DNA of 64,000 nt, taken from the NCBI GenBank assembly GCA_947172415.1, contig OX359189.1, positions 4,912,501 through 4,976,500 of the forward strand. The letters are read 5' to 3'. The position numbers and the translations under genes are program-made. Source of the DNA: Chondrosia reniformis. Lineage: Eukaryota > Porifera > Demospongiae > Chondrillida > Chondrillidae. Below are positions 54,069 through 64,000 of the stretch, one piece after another (position 1 is the stretch's first letter; each line of letters opens with the position of its first letter). The notes under the pieces are model-generated. The model did no database searches. It was not told the origin of the DNA and saw only the letters and a list, made by a program, of their open reading frames with translations.

Positions 54069-54665
54069 TTAACCCTTTAAGGATTATAAGCCACTAAAGT
54101 GACTTTAAGGGCAAAGATTCCACTCAGCCATTTTTATTTAATTGCCTTCTCACTTCCTATATATGGATCTTGTTCCTATAGAGACGTGCTTATAGGTAAG
54201 TATGTGGTGATGTTTACACAAAAACAGTGATATAATTAGTTATTCTATTGAAAAAATGGCTACTGTAAGTTGACAGTAAAGTTATTTCCTATATTCTTGG
54301 CAATTTGTCACTTCCTTCTTGGTGTGGTATTCTTCCCATAGGAAAAATACAGATATCAGTACCAGGTATGCAGGATTTGCAGCAGTAAATACTCGATCGT
54401 TGGTCTTACTGCAAACCCTGCAATTCAATTGGGTCTTGCCTTTTGCTGTATAGTGCTGTTCACAGAACCGTGATGAAGGGGGTCCATCTTCCTGACAGTG
54501 TCCTGGCCTTTTCTTTGAGGAATACATGGAAAATAGCTCCTCTACTACTTCTAGATGGAAATCCTTTTAGGTAAACCTGGTTATATTTCTAGCCTCTTTG
54601 TATATGATGTATCCATTCACCGGGGAGATATCTAGGAGATAGTTGAAGAGAGGCATCCGGTCTAT
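54069..54665 (-). pseudogene. piggyBac fragment, C-terminus and 3' end
   Basis: The minus strand encodes FNYLLDISPVNGYIIYKEAR, SSKKRPGHCQEDGPPSSRF, LNCRVCSKTNDRVFTAANP and EEYHTKKE, the C-terminal cysteine-rich region of piggyBac transposases. Past the stop, TTAA (54069-54072) followed by CCCTTTAAGG and AAGCCACTAAAGTGAC matches the end structure of the intact element at 60378-62702. Everything upstream of the C-terminus is missing. Confidence 0.65.
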
Positions 54666-55372
54666 TTAGAGTATGTATATGGTATATTTAGCTATACATA
54701 GCCTTCTTTTGTTGATTTTCGGCCTATTTTGGGATTTGCTCCTATACCGATGTATGGGGAAAACGAAAAAAAACACGTCATCCCTACATAGGGTAGTGCA
54801 GTTCCAAAGAATATACGTTTCGAAAAGGGCCTAATATCCCAAAACCTGACCCCTCAGGAACCTTTTCTGTACTCACTTAAATTCAGAATTTCCAATACTA
54901 TAAGGGCTTTTTTGGCTTTCTTTTCATAAAGCAGTCAATTAAGACATAGAAAAACGGAGAGCAGAATATGATGGTTTTATTTTTGTACAATTTTTGGTCT
55001 GCTGCATTGGGAGTCAGTGTACAGTTGTGATTATTATGAGTTCATACCGGTATGCAAGATTTGAATTGAAGTTTTATAGTTTGATACAGGCTTGTAGAAC
55101 ACCCTGTGTCCTAAAAGTGTGTCCTACAGTCCTTCAATATTTGGGTACTGTTTACTTAATGAGGCTTGTGCAGCATTGATAACATTGTCTGTGACATCCA
55201 TTCCAATAGCTAAATTCTCTTGGTCAGACATATGTAGGCACAGTCATTTAATCCACCAATTGAATGTTGGATCTGGATCACTGTTTGATACTACAAACGG
55301 TGAATCAGATACACCTAGAGGATAATGATAAAGTTTACATGACCTTGTTACTAATCCCTATTATGTTATTTT
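54666..55372. other. Intergenic, nothing recognised
   Basis: Short frames at 54994-55325 carry no known motif. May contain degraded upstream parts of the integrase gene that follows. Confidence 0.35.
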
Positions 55373-55740
55373 TTGGCTATGGATTTTAAAAAGTCAGACA
55401 TTACATTAATCTTGGGAATTAGCAGAGCAACTCTTTATCGTAGGATGGCTGAAACTAGGATAGAAAAATATAGTGATATGTCCGATGGCGAACTGGACCA
55501 ACTAATAAGAGAGATCAAGGAAAGTCATCCTAATGATGGTGAAATTATGGTATAGGGTCTCTTGCTCTCTCGAGGTGTTTGTGTAATAAGACAAATGCTA
55601 CGTGCACCTATACATAGAGTTGACCCAATTAAAACTGCATTAAGAAGAAGATGGTATATTTTCAAATGCCCAAATTATGTCTGGCATATTGATGGAAATC
55701 ATAAGCTTATTCATTGACAACCATGGCAGTAAATGCGAAC
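55373..55740 (+). pseudogene. Integrase-core protein remnant with N-terminal HTH
   Basis: The plus frame reads DITLILGISRATLYRRMAET (helix-turn-helix), YSDMSDGELDQLIREIKESH, a TAG at 55553, RGVCVIRQMLRAPIHRVDP, RRRWYIFKCPNYVWHIDGNH, KLIH and a TGA. The V-(L)-W-H-I-D-G-N-H-K-L motif is the first catalytic Asp block of a widespread multicopy invertebrate and fish family with a retroviral-type integrase core, related to Ginger-like transposons. The later catalytic residues are missing because the copy is cut off near 55740. Confidence 0.6.
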
Positions 55741-56191
55741 TGAACTGAATAGAGTGATCAACCCATTGCACCCTTCTATCTCTTTTGGAAAGGACATTTA
55801 TAAGCGTGCTATTGAAATGGTATCAAATCACTTGACACTGAATACTAATTGTAACTGTTATGAACAGTAATAACAGTGCCCAGGTACACATGCACATGTA
55901 ACTTGTATACAGTTATATTATAATCAATTGGAAATTGCAGCATGGCACCTTTGCAGCTATAGCATGCACCAATAGCATGCACCAATATATAGAGTGACTG
56001 AATATACATAGTGTAATAATATAGAGTGACTGTATGTATGTAGTACCAAGTTAGTTGATGCAAGCCTTGTTGGCAAAATAAGGTTGAGGGCACAGGTATT
56101 GGCAAATGGTAGCCTCTTTTCAATTGTAAAATTAATCCTTATTTTTGCGCAAAACCAGTTGGCAACATCTCATCACTTCCAGTAAGAAACA

Positions 56192-57189
56192 TCAAGACAT
56201 CTCCAAGGCTAATGGGTAGTGTTTCATCTTCGTTGAAAAGGCTTTCATTGATAGTGTTGATAAAAATCCATTGGTGAATTCGGATATTTCTCTTACTGTT
56301 CGATAAACAGTATAGTATCCAATGATTTCTTTTAGGAGTTCTTCCTTATCATCCATGGTGTAGGAAGCACTTGGTTTGCTCAATCCTATGTCAAATCTAA
56401 AATCTATTTCAGCACTCCAATGCACTCTTGTAAGGCCACATTGGTTTCACATTCTGTGATTTAAATTAATTATCTTACATGAATATACCCTGCAAAGTAC
56501 ATTTGGTGTATACAAAGGCTTCTCGATATTCGTATATAATGTCAAGATCTATAACATGCCTTCCTGATTTTTGGCTTTACTTCACTTAGCAGGTGGAACA
56601 GAACTACTATCATCATCAGAGTCAGATTACACTGATTTCAACTTTAGGGGCTTTTTGGCCAATATGTATATGCAACCCTGGCCACTCATTTTGCTATTTC
56701 ACGTGGTGTCCATTGATAGTGTATAGAGGTTGAAGGGATACATAGGGTTTTAGTTCCCACTCCATTGGGTTGGAGGATGTGAAAGGGGAAGTCATTTTCT
56801 TCACCCATCAGACCCCTAAACACAGACCTTATTTCAGCCATTAACTCACTCTCTGCCATGTTGGAATTAAACCTCACTTTACCAGTGAGACCTTTTGCAG
56901 CTGATATAGACCTATTATGCCCACAAGGTATGCTTATAACTGAATTATCTTTGATTAAGGTGTGAGGAAGACAGATAATGTTTCTGTCCCAGGTGGAAAC
57001 TTTATTAGTACTAGCCATATTAGTCTGGTGTGCTGTTCTGGTACATGACTGTGGCTGTATATAAGATGTCAGTGGATTACTCCTAGAGAGTGTTGGTAAT
57101 CTTGGCCTGTGTCTAGATCTAGAAGTACTTTCATTATACAAAAAAGCTCCTGTAGGTGGCAATACAGTAGGCTCTGTGTTTCTGGCCAT
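56192..57189 (-). pseudogene. Multicopy HECT-associated protein, partial
   Basis: Frame 57189-56686 has a basic Ser/Arg/Pro N-terminus, then STWDRNIICLPHTL, ISIPCGHNRSISAAKGLTGK, RSVFRGLMG, FPFHILQPNG, a conserved block seen ahead of HECT-like domains in uncharacterised sponge and cnidarian proteins (from memory). An acidic linker (SDSDDDSSS at about 56610) and frame 56425-56192 (KEELLKEIIGYYTVYRTVRE, ISEFTNGF) fit the downstream helical part. The catalytic HECT Cys region is not seen. Possibly spliced; whether broken is unclear. Confidence 0.4.
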
Positions 57190-57559
57190 TTGACCGCCTT
57201 GGATTCTTGAATTTGGCTACATTGAAGTTATAATTAACCCCTAATAAAATAGACTAAGTAGGTCAATGAACTCAGTAGATGCTAACTTATTGAAGCTAGG
57301 TAAACCCCTACTGCTTTAAAATGTAAAATGTGACATGGCAAAATATAACTGACAATTTCAAATAAGAGGTATTTTATAGAATGTCATATACTGTATAAAG
57401 TGTAAATTATATACATATGTACCTGTTGTCTAGTGCATTGGAGATAGCAGACTGAATAATGCTGGCAAGTCTTTGCTCTCCCATGCCTAGGCTCCTGGTA
57501 CACAGGTTACTGAGCATGCTCAATAGGACTTATTAATTATTGTCACTATGCACTTACAG

Positions 57560-58660
57560 TGCATTTCACCATAAATGTATAATTTCCAAGTATTAAGGTG
57601 AATGAAGTGGTGTGGCTCTTTTACCACTTTGGATAGCTCAATTATGCCACGGATGAAGGCCCTGCCAGATCTGACAATTGCTGCTACATGCTGAAAACAC
57701 CCAGGAGGGATAATAATTCCCTATGCTACATGCTTTCCGGTCTTACCAGGTGGCCAGAAGAACCTGCATTTGATGCAGTTTCTCCGCTGGTAAGTGCACT
57801 GTCATCCTGGCAGAATCCAGCTCAATCCCCAGGAATGTCAGCTTAGTGCTAGACCCTTCCACCTTTTCTGGAGTCAGTGGGATCCCTAATTCTGACAAAG
57901 CTGCCGTTGCCACCTTCAGCCCCTTTGCAGTAGAGCCTGGGGGCTCCAAGAAGAGGGTAGTGCAGGCAATGTAGCACACCATGCTGACAGATAAGCCATT
58001 GTGCCGCATCGGCCAATGCGGTGAAGATCTTTGGGGCAGACCTCAGCCCGAATGGCAGTCTTGTGTCTACGTAGTACGCGCCTTTCCAGTACAACCCAAG
58101 GAGCTGCCAGTCCTCAGGGTACACATGTACAATGCGATACACATCCTTTATATCCAGCTTGGATAACAATATGCCTACCCCTAAGTGTAGTATTTGGCTA
58201 ATGGCAAGGTCCATGGAAGGGTATCGCAAGGAGCACTACTCTGGGGAGATCCCATCATTTACACTCCTTCTTTCCGGTAATGACAGATTGACTATTAGGC
58301 TCCACTTTCCTGGTTGATACTTCTTAGGGATGACACCGAACCAACTAACCTGTAGAGGGCCCATTAGTGGCTGAGAGAAGGGACCAAGTATCCTCCCCTT
58401 TTACACCTCAGCCATCAGGTAAGCATCCACCACTTCTGGGTGCTCATATGCAGACGGTATGTGTCTTGTTGCTGGCTTCAGTTGTAACGCCGAGAAGCAG
58501 CATCCCAGGCAGAAACCTGATTGCAGCCCAGCCACTAACCAGCTTACTAAATGCCTGCCTGAGAAGTCCCGTAAAGCCTCCTGCCACCGGAGTGGCAACA
58601 GTGGGGATGGGGTCACTCAAGAGAGCAATGTTGAACCGCTCTGCATGGATGGTACCCTCG
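57560..58660 (-). pseudogene. DIRS-like retroelement, reverse transcriptase part
   Basis: Minus strand, several frames: PLRWQEALRDFSGRHLVSWL, EHPEVVDAYLMAEV, FGVIPKKYQPGKWSLIVNLS, LLSKLDIKDVYRIVHVYPED (RT motif A with Asp), LPFGLRSAPKIFTALADA, LGIPLTPEKVEGSSTKLTFL and FQHVAAIVRSGRAFIRGII. The L-P-F-G-L-R-S-A-P-K-I-F block and the V-x-P-E-K-x-x-G-P-x-x-x-L-x-F-L-G-I-x-L-D block are typical of the DIRS order. The F-L-D-D catalytic motif is replaced by frame-shifted sequence. No tyrosine recombinase was found here. Confidence 0.65.
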
Positions 58661-58863
58661 CTGCAGAGGCATGGCTATGATTCTGAAGATGAGAGAGTAA
58701 CAAAATACGTAAGTACTGTACAAATCATGCACCTTCTTCAACTGTTTTTTATGGTATGTCCACACCATTCACATCATTTACACAATCAAGGACATAATTG
58801 CTTTATAGAGTAATAGATTATGAAAGTATGTGTAAGGTATAGTTAACATGCATACTTCATGAT

Positions 58864-59127
58864 TCATGTACCTAATGGTGAGAAATTTTCATGGTTACTT
58901 TCCCTTCCTAGTGTTTCTCCATCACTGTCTTCACATGATTCCAAATACACAACAGCAGGCATTGGTGTACAGTTAGGGGTGGTCAAAAGTAAAGTGGGAG
59001 TTGATGGTGTAGTGATAACAGAAGTTGTGGGAGTAGAGGGAGTATTTTCTGGTGTTAGTGGAGATGTATATAGATGAGCACGCAGAATTGAAGTAAATCT
59101 TTTCTGTTGGATATTCTTGGTGGTCAT
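58864..59127 (-). CDS. Pro/Thr/Ser-rich exon, unidentified
   Basis: TSPLTPENTPSTPTTSV continues as a low-complexity Pro/Thr repeat and ends acidic (SCEDSDGET). It follows the gene at 59238-63039 on the same strand and could be its C-terminal tail, but no splice join was established. Confidence 0.25.
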   Translation of the reverse strand: MTTKNIQQKRFTSILRAHLYTSPLTPENTPSTPTTSVITTPSTPTLLLTTPNCTPMPAVVYLESCEDSDGETLGRESNHENFSPLGT

Positions 59128-59237
59128 ACAATTGTATGTATGGTGTTGGAATTGTGATCTTCTCTAGTATGGTTTGCCAGTGTTGCTGAATCATGTTGTC
59201 AATGTTGTCTCTTTTCGTGACATATCCCTATAGTGCT

Positions 59238-62200
59238 CTAGACGAGGGCCTTGTTGGTGGAAGTTAGCGTTGGTTTCTCCATCAAAAAACTGGTACATGG
59301 TGGAATCCTGAGTCCACCATATCCCTTCCCCATTTGATAGAATGGGGATATACATCTCAAGTGAACCAACCAGCTCTTCATCTGCTTTGATATAAACTCC
59401 TTAGAAATTGATGTCCCTCTATACTGCCTTAAACCTTTAGCAGCTCTCATCACTTTTCTTTCCTTTAATTGTAAATTCCCCTCATTAAGTAGGGCTTGCA
59501 GACGAATGAAAACCTGGCTTATCACATTCTGTGGGTTTCTATTAGTACAGCTTTCTGCTACTCGGCGGATCTGACCAAACAGACGCTCTTCAAACTCTGT
59601 ATTACAGGAATGCAATTAGGTAACGTGGTGCTGAGTAGCTGCATGGCAGGAAATGTCATGTAATTAGGAACCAAATAATTTCTGGTGTGTGATAGAAGTT
59701 GGGTTAGGAATAAGGTGTAGGCCCGGAGAAGTTCGTCATGATGCTATGTTAAGTTATAAACTTGAAGAACAGTACGAGGTGTACGCTTGTCTTCAGGAAG
59801 ATAGCTGATTTCAGCAATCCGAACAATACTCTCAATTAGTCCTTCTATGTAAGGAGAGACCTTCCCTAATAGATAGGTGCAGAGCACAATGGCTTTGGCT
59901 CGCAAATCAGCTCCTGTTATTTTCTCTTTTTGAAGATGGTGTAAAGCAACTGCTTTACACCATCTTTAATGTTTTTAGGCAGTATATGGGGCAATTCAGC
60001 AAAGATATGGAGAGACGCAAAGTCATTGATAGCATAATGCTGTAGGTTAAGTGTTTGTAGTTGTTCTTTGGAATTGGTGACTAGGAGAAGAGGAACCCGT
60101 TGCAATCCTCCTAAATACTCTGTCAGCTGTTGTCTAATCAAATTCCCATCACCAGTAGAATTGAGATTCCTATTTGCCAACTCCCTACGTACCTCTTGGA
60201 GTGATAGGTTGCTAAAAGGTTTGACACCCAATCTCTTGCCTCCAAAGACACCTGCATCATAGTAAGCATATATAACTTTAATAATAGTTATTGTTGCTTT
60301 CATGCAGGGAATATAAATAACAATATTGATGAGGCAATACTTGCACTTTCATATCTCAATTATGTATATACAATTAACCCTTTTCCGTGCGCAAGCCACT
60401 TTAGTGGCTTACCCGTTAACGTGCAAATTAATTTTTTCGAACAAATTTGTATGATTCTTAGGCAATGGTTAGACAATAATATAAGTAATCGTAATATGCA
60501 GTTATAACGTCGTTGCATCCATTCTAAAGAAGTTATAAAGGAAATAAAAACGACAAGTATACTAAGAAATACAAGACAAATACGGGGATAATTAAAAGTA
60601 AAATGGCTTCCGTAAGTTACGTAGTTTAGTTTTTCGTGTGGAAGATCCGAAAACAGGGCACTGGACAGAGTGGAACTGGATGTTTTGGATTGCAATCGGA
60701 ACCAGCAAACGTAACACGTCTTCTCTGGTTATCTGGGGCACAAACAACGCACTGAAGCTTTGATTTGATTCGGTCTGGGAAGTGACGATCGTTGAAACGA
60801 GTCGAAGGAGGAACATCTGCTGTGGGTCGGCGCCCTGCTCGCTTTCTGGAGTTGTGTTTACTGAGCAGTTCCTCTACGAGCTCCAAAATAAAGTTTTTTA
60901 TTGAACGTTTTGGAACATTTGGAGTTTCACAAGCCAGAATGTAGGCATTTACCACGGAGAGATCAACTAGGAAGAAAAACAGACGGTGCCACCACTTCTT
61001 AGACTTCCTGGAACAACTGTAAGTTTTCCTTCTTGCATCTGCCAAGTCTACACCACCCATATAGGTGTTGTAGACCTTAATTGCAGTAGGGCAAGGGATG
61101 GCTTTCCTGCTCCCATCTTTCTGTCTCCTGTTGATGGTGGTAGTGTCTTTTAGACTGGTAATTGTGTTTACCATGGCAACACATTTGTTGTCCTTCCATA
61201 CGAGGCAATTTACACTTCCTGATTTAGCCTCTTTAGAATCCCCTCGTTCCATTTTTTTGTTCATTTCTTTGATATTGGCAAGGGTAGAAGGCCATTTTCT
61301 CCGGTCAGTCCTTGCAGTGCCTATGCGAAACAAATTTTTGCTAAGCAGTGACTCTGCTAAGGAAACACTGGAGAAAAAGTTATCAAAGAAGATGAAATAT
61401 CCCTTGTTCGTTAGTGGAACTGTAAGGTCTTCTACGATTCTTTTCCCAAGGTTTTTCTCTACTGTACCATCTGAGGCTTTTCCAGCATAAACCTGCATTT
61501 GACTCATGTAGCCGTAGTGAGCATCTGCTCTGCACCAGACTTTAAACCCACGCTTCACTGGCTTTTGGGGCATGTACTGTTTAAGAGAACTTCTTCCCTT
61601 AAATGGAACCATGGCCTCGTCAACAGATACCTCCCTATGCGGTTGATACTCTTCAAGGCAATTTTTATTTACTTCATTAAGCAATGGCCTAATCTTGTAT
61701 AGCTTGTCGTATCCTGGCTGATTTCTACTAACAGCTGTGGAATTATTATTCACATGGAGACTGCTCATCAAGGCCTTAAAGCGTGTCAAAGACATCCCTT
61801 GTACAATTGCTGGTGATCCAAGGATTGGATTCTGTGACCAGTAATCTTGCCACTCAGGCAAACGATTTATCCCAGTAGCAAGTACAATGCCAAGGAAAAG
61901 CATCATTTCATCAGGAGAAGTATATTCCCAATTATACCTAGCTGAAGGGGGATTTTGTGAAGCATATAGGTTTGTCTGGAAACACAAGTCCTGGAAGGTG
62001 TTTTTCCCAAATATAGTAAGAAAAAAATCCAGTGCTGTACTATCGCTCTCTAGTGGATTTGTTACCCCAATCTTCTCCTTGAATTCAGCTATAGGTGTAG
62101 CAGTTTGATTGCCTTCACTAATGGATGTTAGGCAATCTGTCTCATCTGAAGAAGACATGTAATCTTCACTATCTTCATTCGCTTGAGCATTATCAAGAGG

Positions 62201-63039
62201 ATCAGGTAATATCTCCATTACTTCAAGCAAACTATTGCCACCTTCAAACTCTCCTTCTACTTCAAAATTTCATCTCCTGAATCATTCCAACCATCAAGAA
62301 CCATGGAAAGAACTGCTCCATCATTGAAGGATTTTCCTTTATTCTAATATTATAAATTACCAATTTATTTTAACTCTGTTTGTGCAAAACTTTATTGAAT
62401 AATTTGTACATACCTTATTCATTCCGTTTCTTAGTCGCAGAACAAGCAAAATAAGCCGAACTGCCGTAATACAAAGATGTACGTTCAGTCGTTCGTAAGG
62501 AAAGGATACTCGAACGTTTTCCCGCCTTAATGCCTAGCTACGCAGCCGCTTAATTAAATAATCAAACTATAGTTTTTGCGGAGACTTATCGAAGCTAGAA
62601 AGAATTGTTTACAGTCGTTTTAGTTGAAATTAACGTTGAGCCACTAAAGTGGCTTGCGCACTGTAACGTGATTGATTATAACTTAACGCGCACGGAAAAA
62701 GGTTAACCAATACTCTATTGTAATTTAGAATTTGTATATACATGTAAGAATATGGGACTGAATATCTTTCGGTGATCGGTAAGGGAGTTGATTGCAATGA
62801 GCAAAATCCATGTTAGACCCTATTTTCACTCCACAAGGATCACACTTGTAGTTTCCACCTAGCTGACAACCTCCTTCTAGCCACTGAGCTACCTTGTCCC
62901 CATTAAAAGATTGTAAGGTATCATTGAACTGTGGACCCTCAGAAGTGCTTACAGATTCTTTTGTCCATTCACAAAGACAGTCTACCCTATCTCCAGCAAG
63001 GGCAATACTGTCTGCTGCTGATGATGAACCTGCTGCCAA
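59238..63039 (-). CDS. Multicopy invertebrate gene with SAP-like region, intron hit by piggyBac
   Basis: First part 63039-62735: a Ser/Ala start, then GGNYKCDPCGVKIGSNMDFA and QLPYRSPKDIQ, a Cys-containing conserved block, ending near a TACATGTATATAC donor. An acceptor (CTATGATGCAG) at 60254 opens VFGGKRLGVKPFSNLSLQEV, RRELANRNLNSTGDGN (SAP-like helix pair), LGGLQRVPLLLVTN, LQHYAINDFASLHIFAELPH; after a frame change, GADLRAKAIVLCTYLLGKVS, DKRTPRTVLQVYN; then 59615-59238 with EERLFGQIRRVAESCTNRNP. The order is that of a large uncharacterised family in sponges and cnidarians (from memory). The intron 60255-62735 holds a complete piggyBac; without it the intron would be about 155 bp. One frame change near 59930 and a TAG near 59750 suggest decay. 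Confidence 0.5.
60378..62702 (-). mobile_element. Complete piggyBac element flanked by TTAA
   Basis: TTAA at 60374-60377 and 62703-62706 flank a 2325-bp element. Terminal inverted repeats CCCTTTTCCGTGCGC and, inverted, CCTTTTTCCGTGCGC agree in 14 of 15 positions. Subterminal palindromes GCCACTTTAGTGGC (60394-60407) and its counterpart near 62640 lie inside both ends, slightly asymmetrically placed, as in other piggyBac elements. The internal transposase is nearly intact. Precise ends and matching TTAA point to a recent insertion. Confidence 0.92.
60626..62422 (-). CDS. piggyBac transposase, near intact
   Basis: The long frame 62230-60626 contains all conserved blocks: EVSVDEAMVPFKGRSSLKQY (Asp 1), IFFDNFFSSVSLAESLL (Asp 2), YNTYMGGVDLADA (Asp 3) and a C-terminal cysteine-rich finger (LQCVVCAPDNQRRRVTFAGS, CPVPCFRIFH). 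The first ATG in this frame is at 62218. Upstream, a small exon MNK (62422-62414, donor GTATGT) and an acceptor at 62344 join an acidic segment (SMVLDGWNDSGDE), but one base appears to be missing in the GAAATTTT run near 62268, so the spliced start is out of frame. Translation from 62218 would still give about 530 residues with the whole catalytic core. It excises and inserts at TTAA. Confidence 0.88.
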
Positions 63040-64000
63040 TATGTGTATATAGGGACGCTCAACAACTCAGCCATAAGGTACCAGTGTTGATACCACTCTA
63101 GAAAACTTTCACAGCACATTGTGTAGAGCTCACAACAACTTTGTAGCATGTGCCAAATGTTCTACTCCCTAATGATTGAGCTATACAAAATATTTGCTAA
63201 TATATGTCATTATAAGATTGTAAAAATATCTGTATAAATCTCCCCACATATACTCAGTCATCAAGAACAGCCTGTATATAAAGAATACACACTTAAGGTG
63301 ACATTCTTAATTTGGTTGATATTAAGATATTTATAAGCCAATGCAGCTAGCAAATACAACTCAAGCATATTGCTGTTAACCAACATTTTCAAAAAGTCAA
63401 TCTTGCACATATTGCCTTACATATCCTTTTCTAAGCTGATGTACTTATCCACTCTAATATTAATTGGACCTTCTAAGATGTCTGTGTACATTTGTGTGAA
63501 ATCATAGCCTATAGAAAGTATATATTCAACTGACATTTACATTGGGATTTACAGGGCAACTGTGCGGTTCAATGTCATGCAGTTAACATAATATTATAAG
63601 CCAGGTAGTTGCCAGGCGGTACATGTATAATTGTCATTAGCCACTTCCAGTAGTTATACTAGGGTACCAGGTGCAATTTCCAAAAAATCAATTTGGAAGT
63701 CCCGGATACAGGACTAATGGTGTTAACTACATGCAGCCCGAGTTAATTTTAGTTTTCTTTTTGAGTTTAAAAAGTGAATCTCGTACATGTTGCCTTGTAT
63801 TTCCTTTTCTATATACGTACAAATGTACATATTCCTACATATACCCAGTCTTAAATAGTGCAAAAGTGTTTGTGTGTGTGTGTGTCTAACTGATGTTATA
63901 TCCAGTCTGTATAGAACTAATTGCCTGCATGTATCTTCATTTAAAATGTGTGTATTGATATTGATGTATATTGATGTATATACCTCTTTCATAAAAGTTT
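63040..64000. other. Terminal gap, no gene recognised
   Basis: AT-rich. A (GT)n run at 63867-63885 and repeated TTGATGTATA words at 63957-63980 are simple repeats. No domain-bearing frame on either strand; probably 5' flank of the minus-strand gene that starts at 63039. Confidence 0.4.

Overview
The window is AT-rich eukaryotic DNA with short GT-AG introns, spliced zinc-finger and coiled-coil exons, a dense layer of decayed transposable elements and almost no long uninterrupted host reading frame. The mixture of element types (a Helitron-class replicase starting with a 2A peptide and ending in an OTU domain, piggyBac, hAT, Tc1, pogo/Tigger, Ty3/gypsy, DIRS-like, Penelope-like, LINE and many MITEs) together with introns of about 60-135 bp points to an early-branching animal, most likely a demosponge. 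That taxonomic reading is inference; nothing here was searched against a database.

Layout. 1-560: Tigger-type transposase remnant with an internal inversion. 622-1816: spliced SUMO-protease (Ulp1-like) plus PHD-finger gene, broken. 2545-3079: tandem duplication. 3843-4937: minus-strand gene built of micro-exons, and a candidate divergent promoter. 5663-8862: hairpin followed by a 3 kb minisatellite with a 31-bp unit and higher-order structure. 9777-16176: Helitron-class element coding for 2A, coiled-coil repeats, Rep, PIF1 helicase and OTU protease. 17680-20909: a second, more decayed PIF1-OTU locus. 21186-22379: two MITEs. 22425-29206: zinc-knuckle exon, P2X7-cytoplasmic-domain-like gene, LINE piece, piggyBac remnant, DUF6589-like gene. 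31243-36064: hAT transposase, BEN-domain gene, tRNA-like sequence, Tc1 transposase. 36210-40399: small zinc-finger genes and a MULE-like MITE. 41049-44774: a hammerhead ribozyme motif, a pogo-type transposase, a HIRAN remnant, and a Penelope-like remnant with inverted terminal arms that each carry a hammerhead motif. 45370-48960: Ty3/gypsy pol with the start of a 3' LTR. 48970-54665: two members of one DDE transposase family, MITEs, small hairpin elements, a MULE-like piece and a piggyBac 3' fragment. 55373-58660: integrase-core gene, HECT-associated gene and DIRS-like RT. 59238-63039: a minus-strand gene whose intron contains a complete piggyBac flanked by TTAA.

The genes do not form an operon-like pathway; the organising theme is layered insertion. 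The best candidates for something new are the three hammerhead motifs (two in a Penelope-like foldback, one isolated with an extended stem I), the 2A-led Helitron polyprotein, the near-intact TTAA-flanked piggyBac inside a host intron, and several small hairpin/MITE families with visible target-site duplications.
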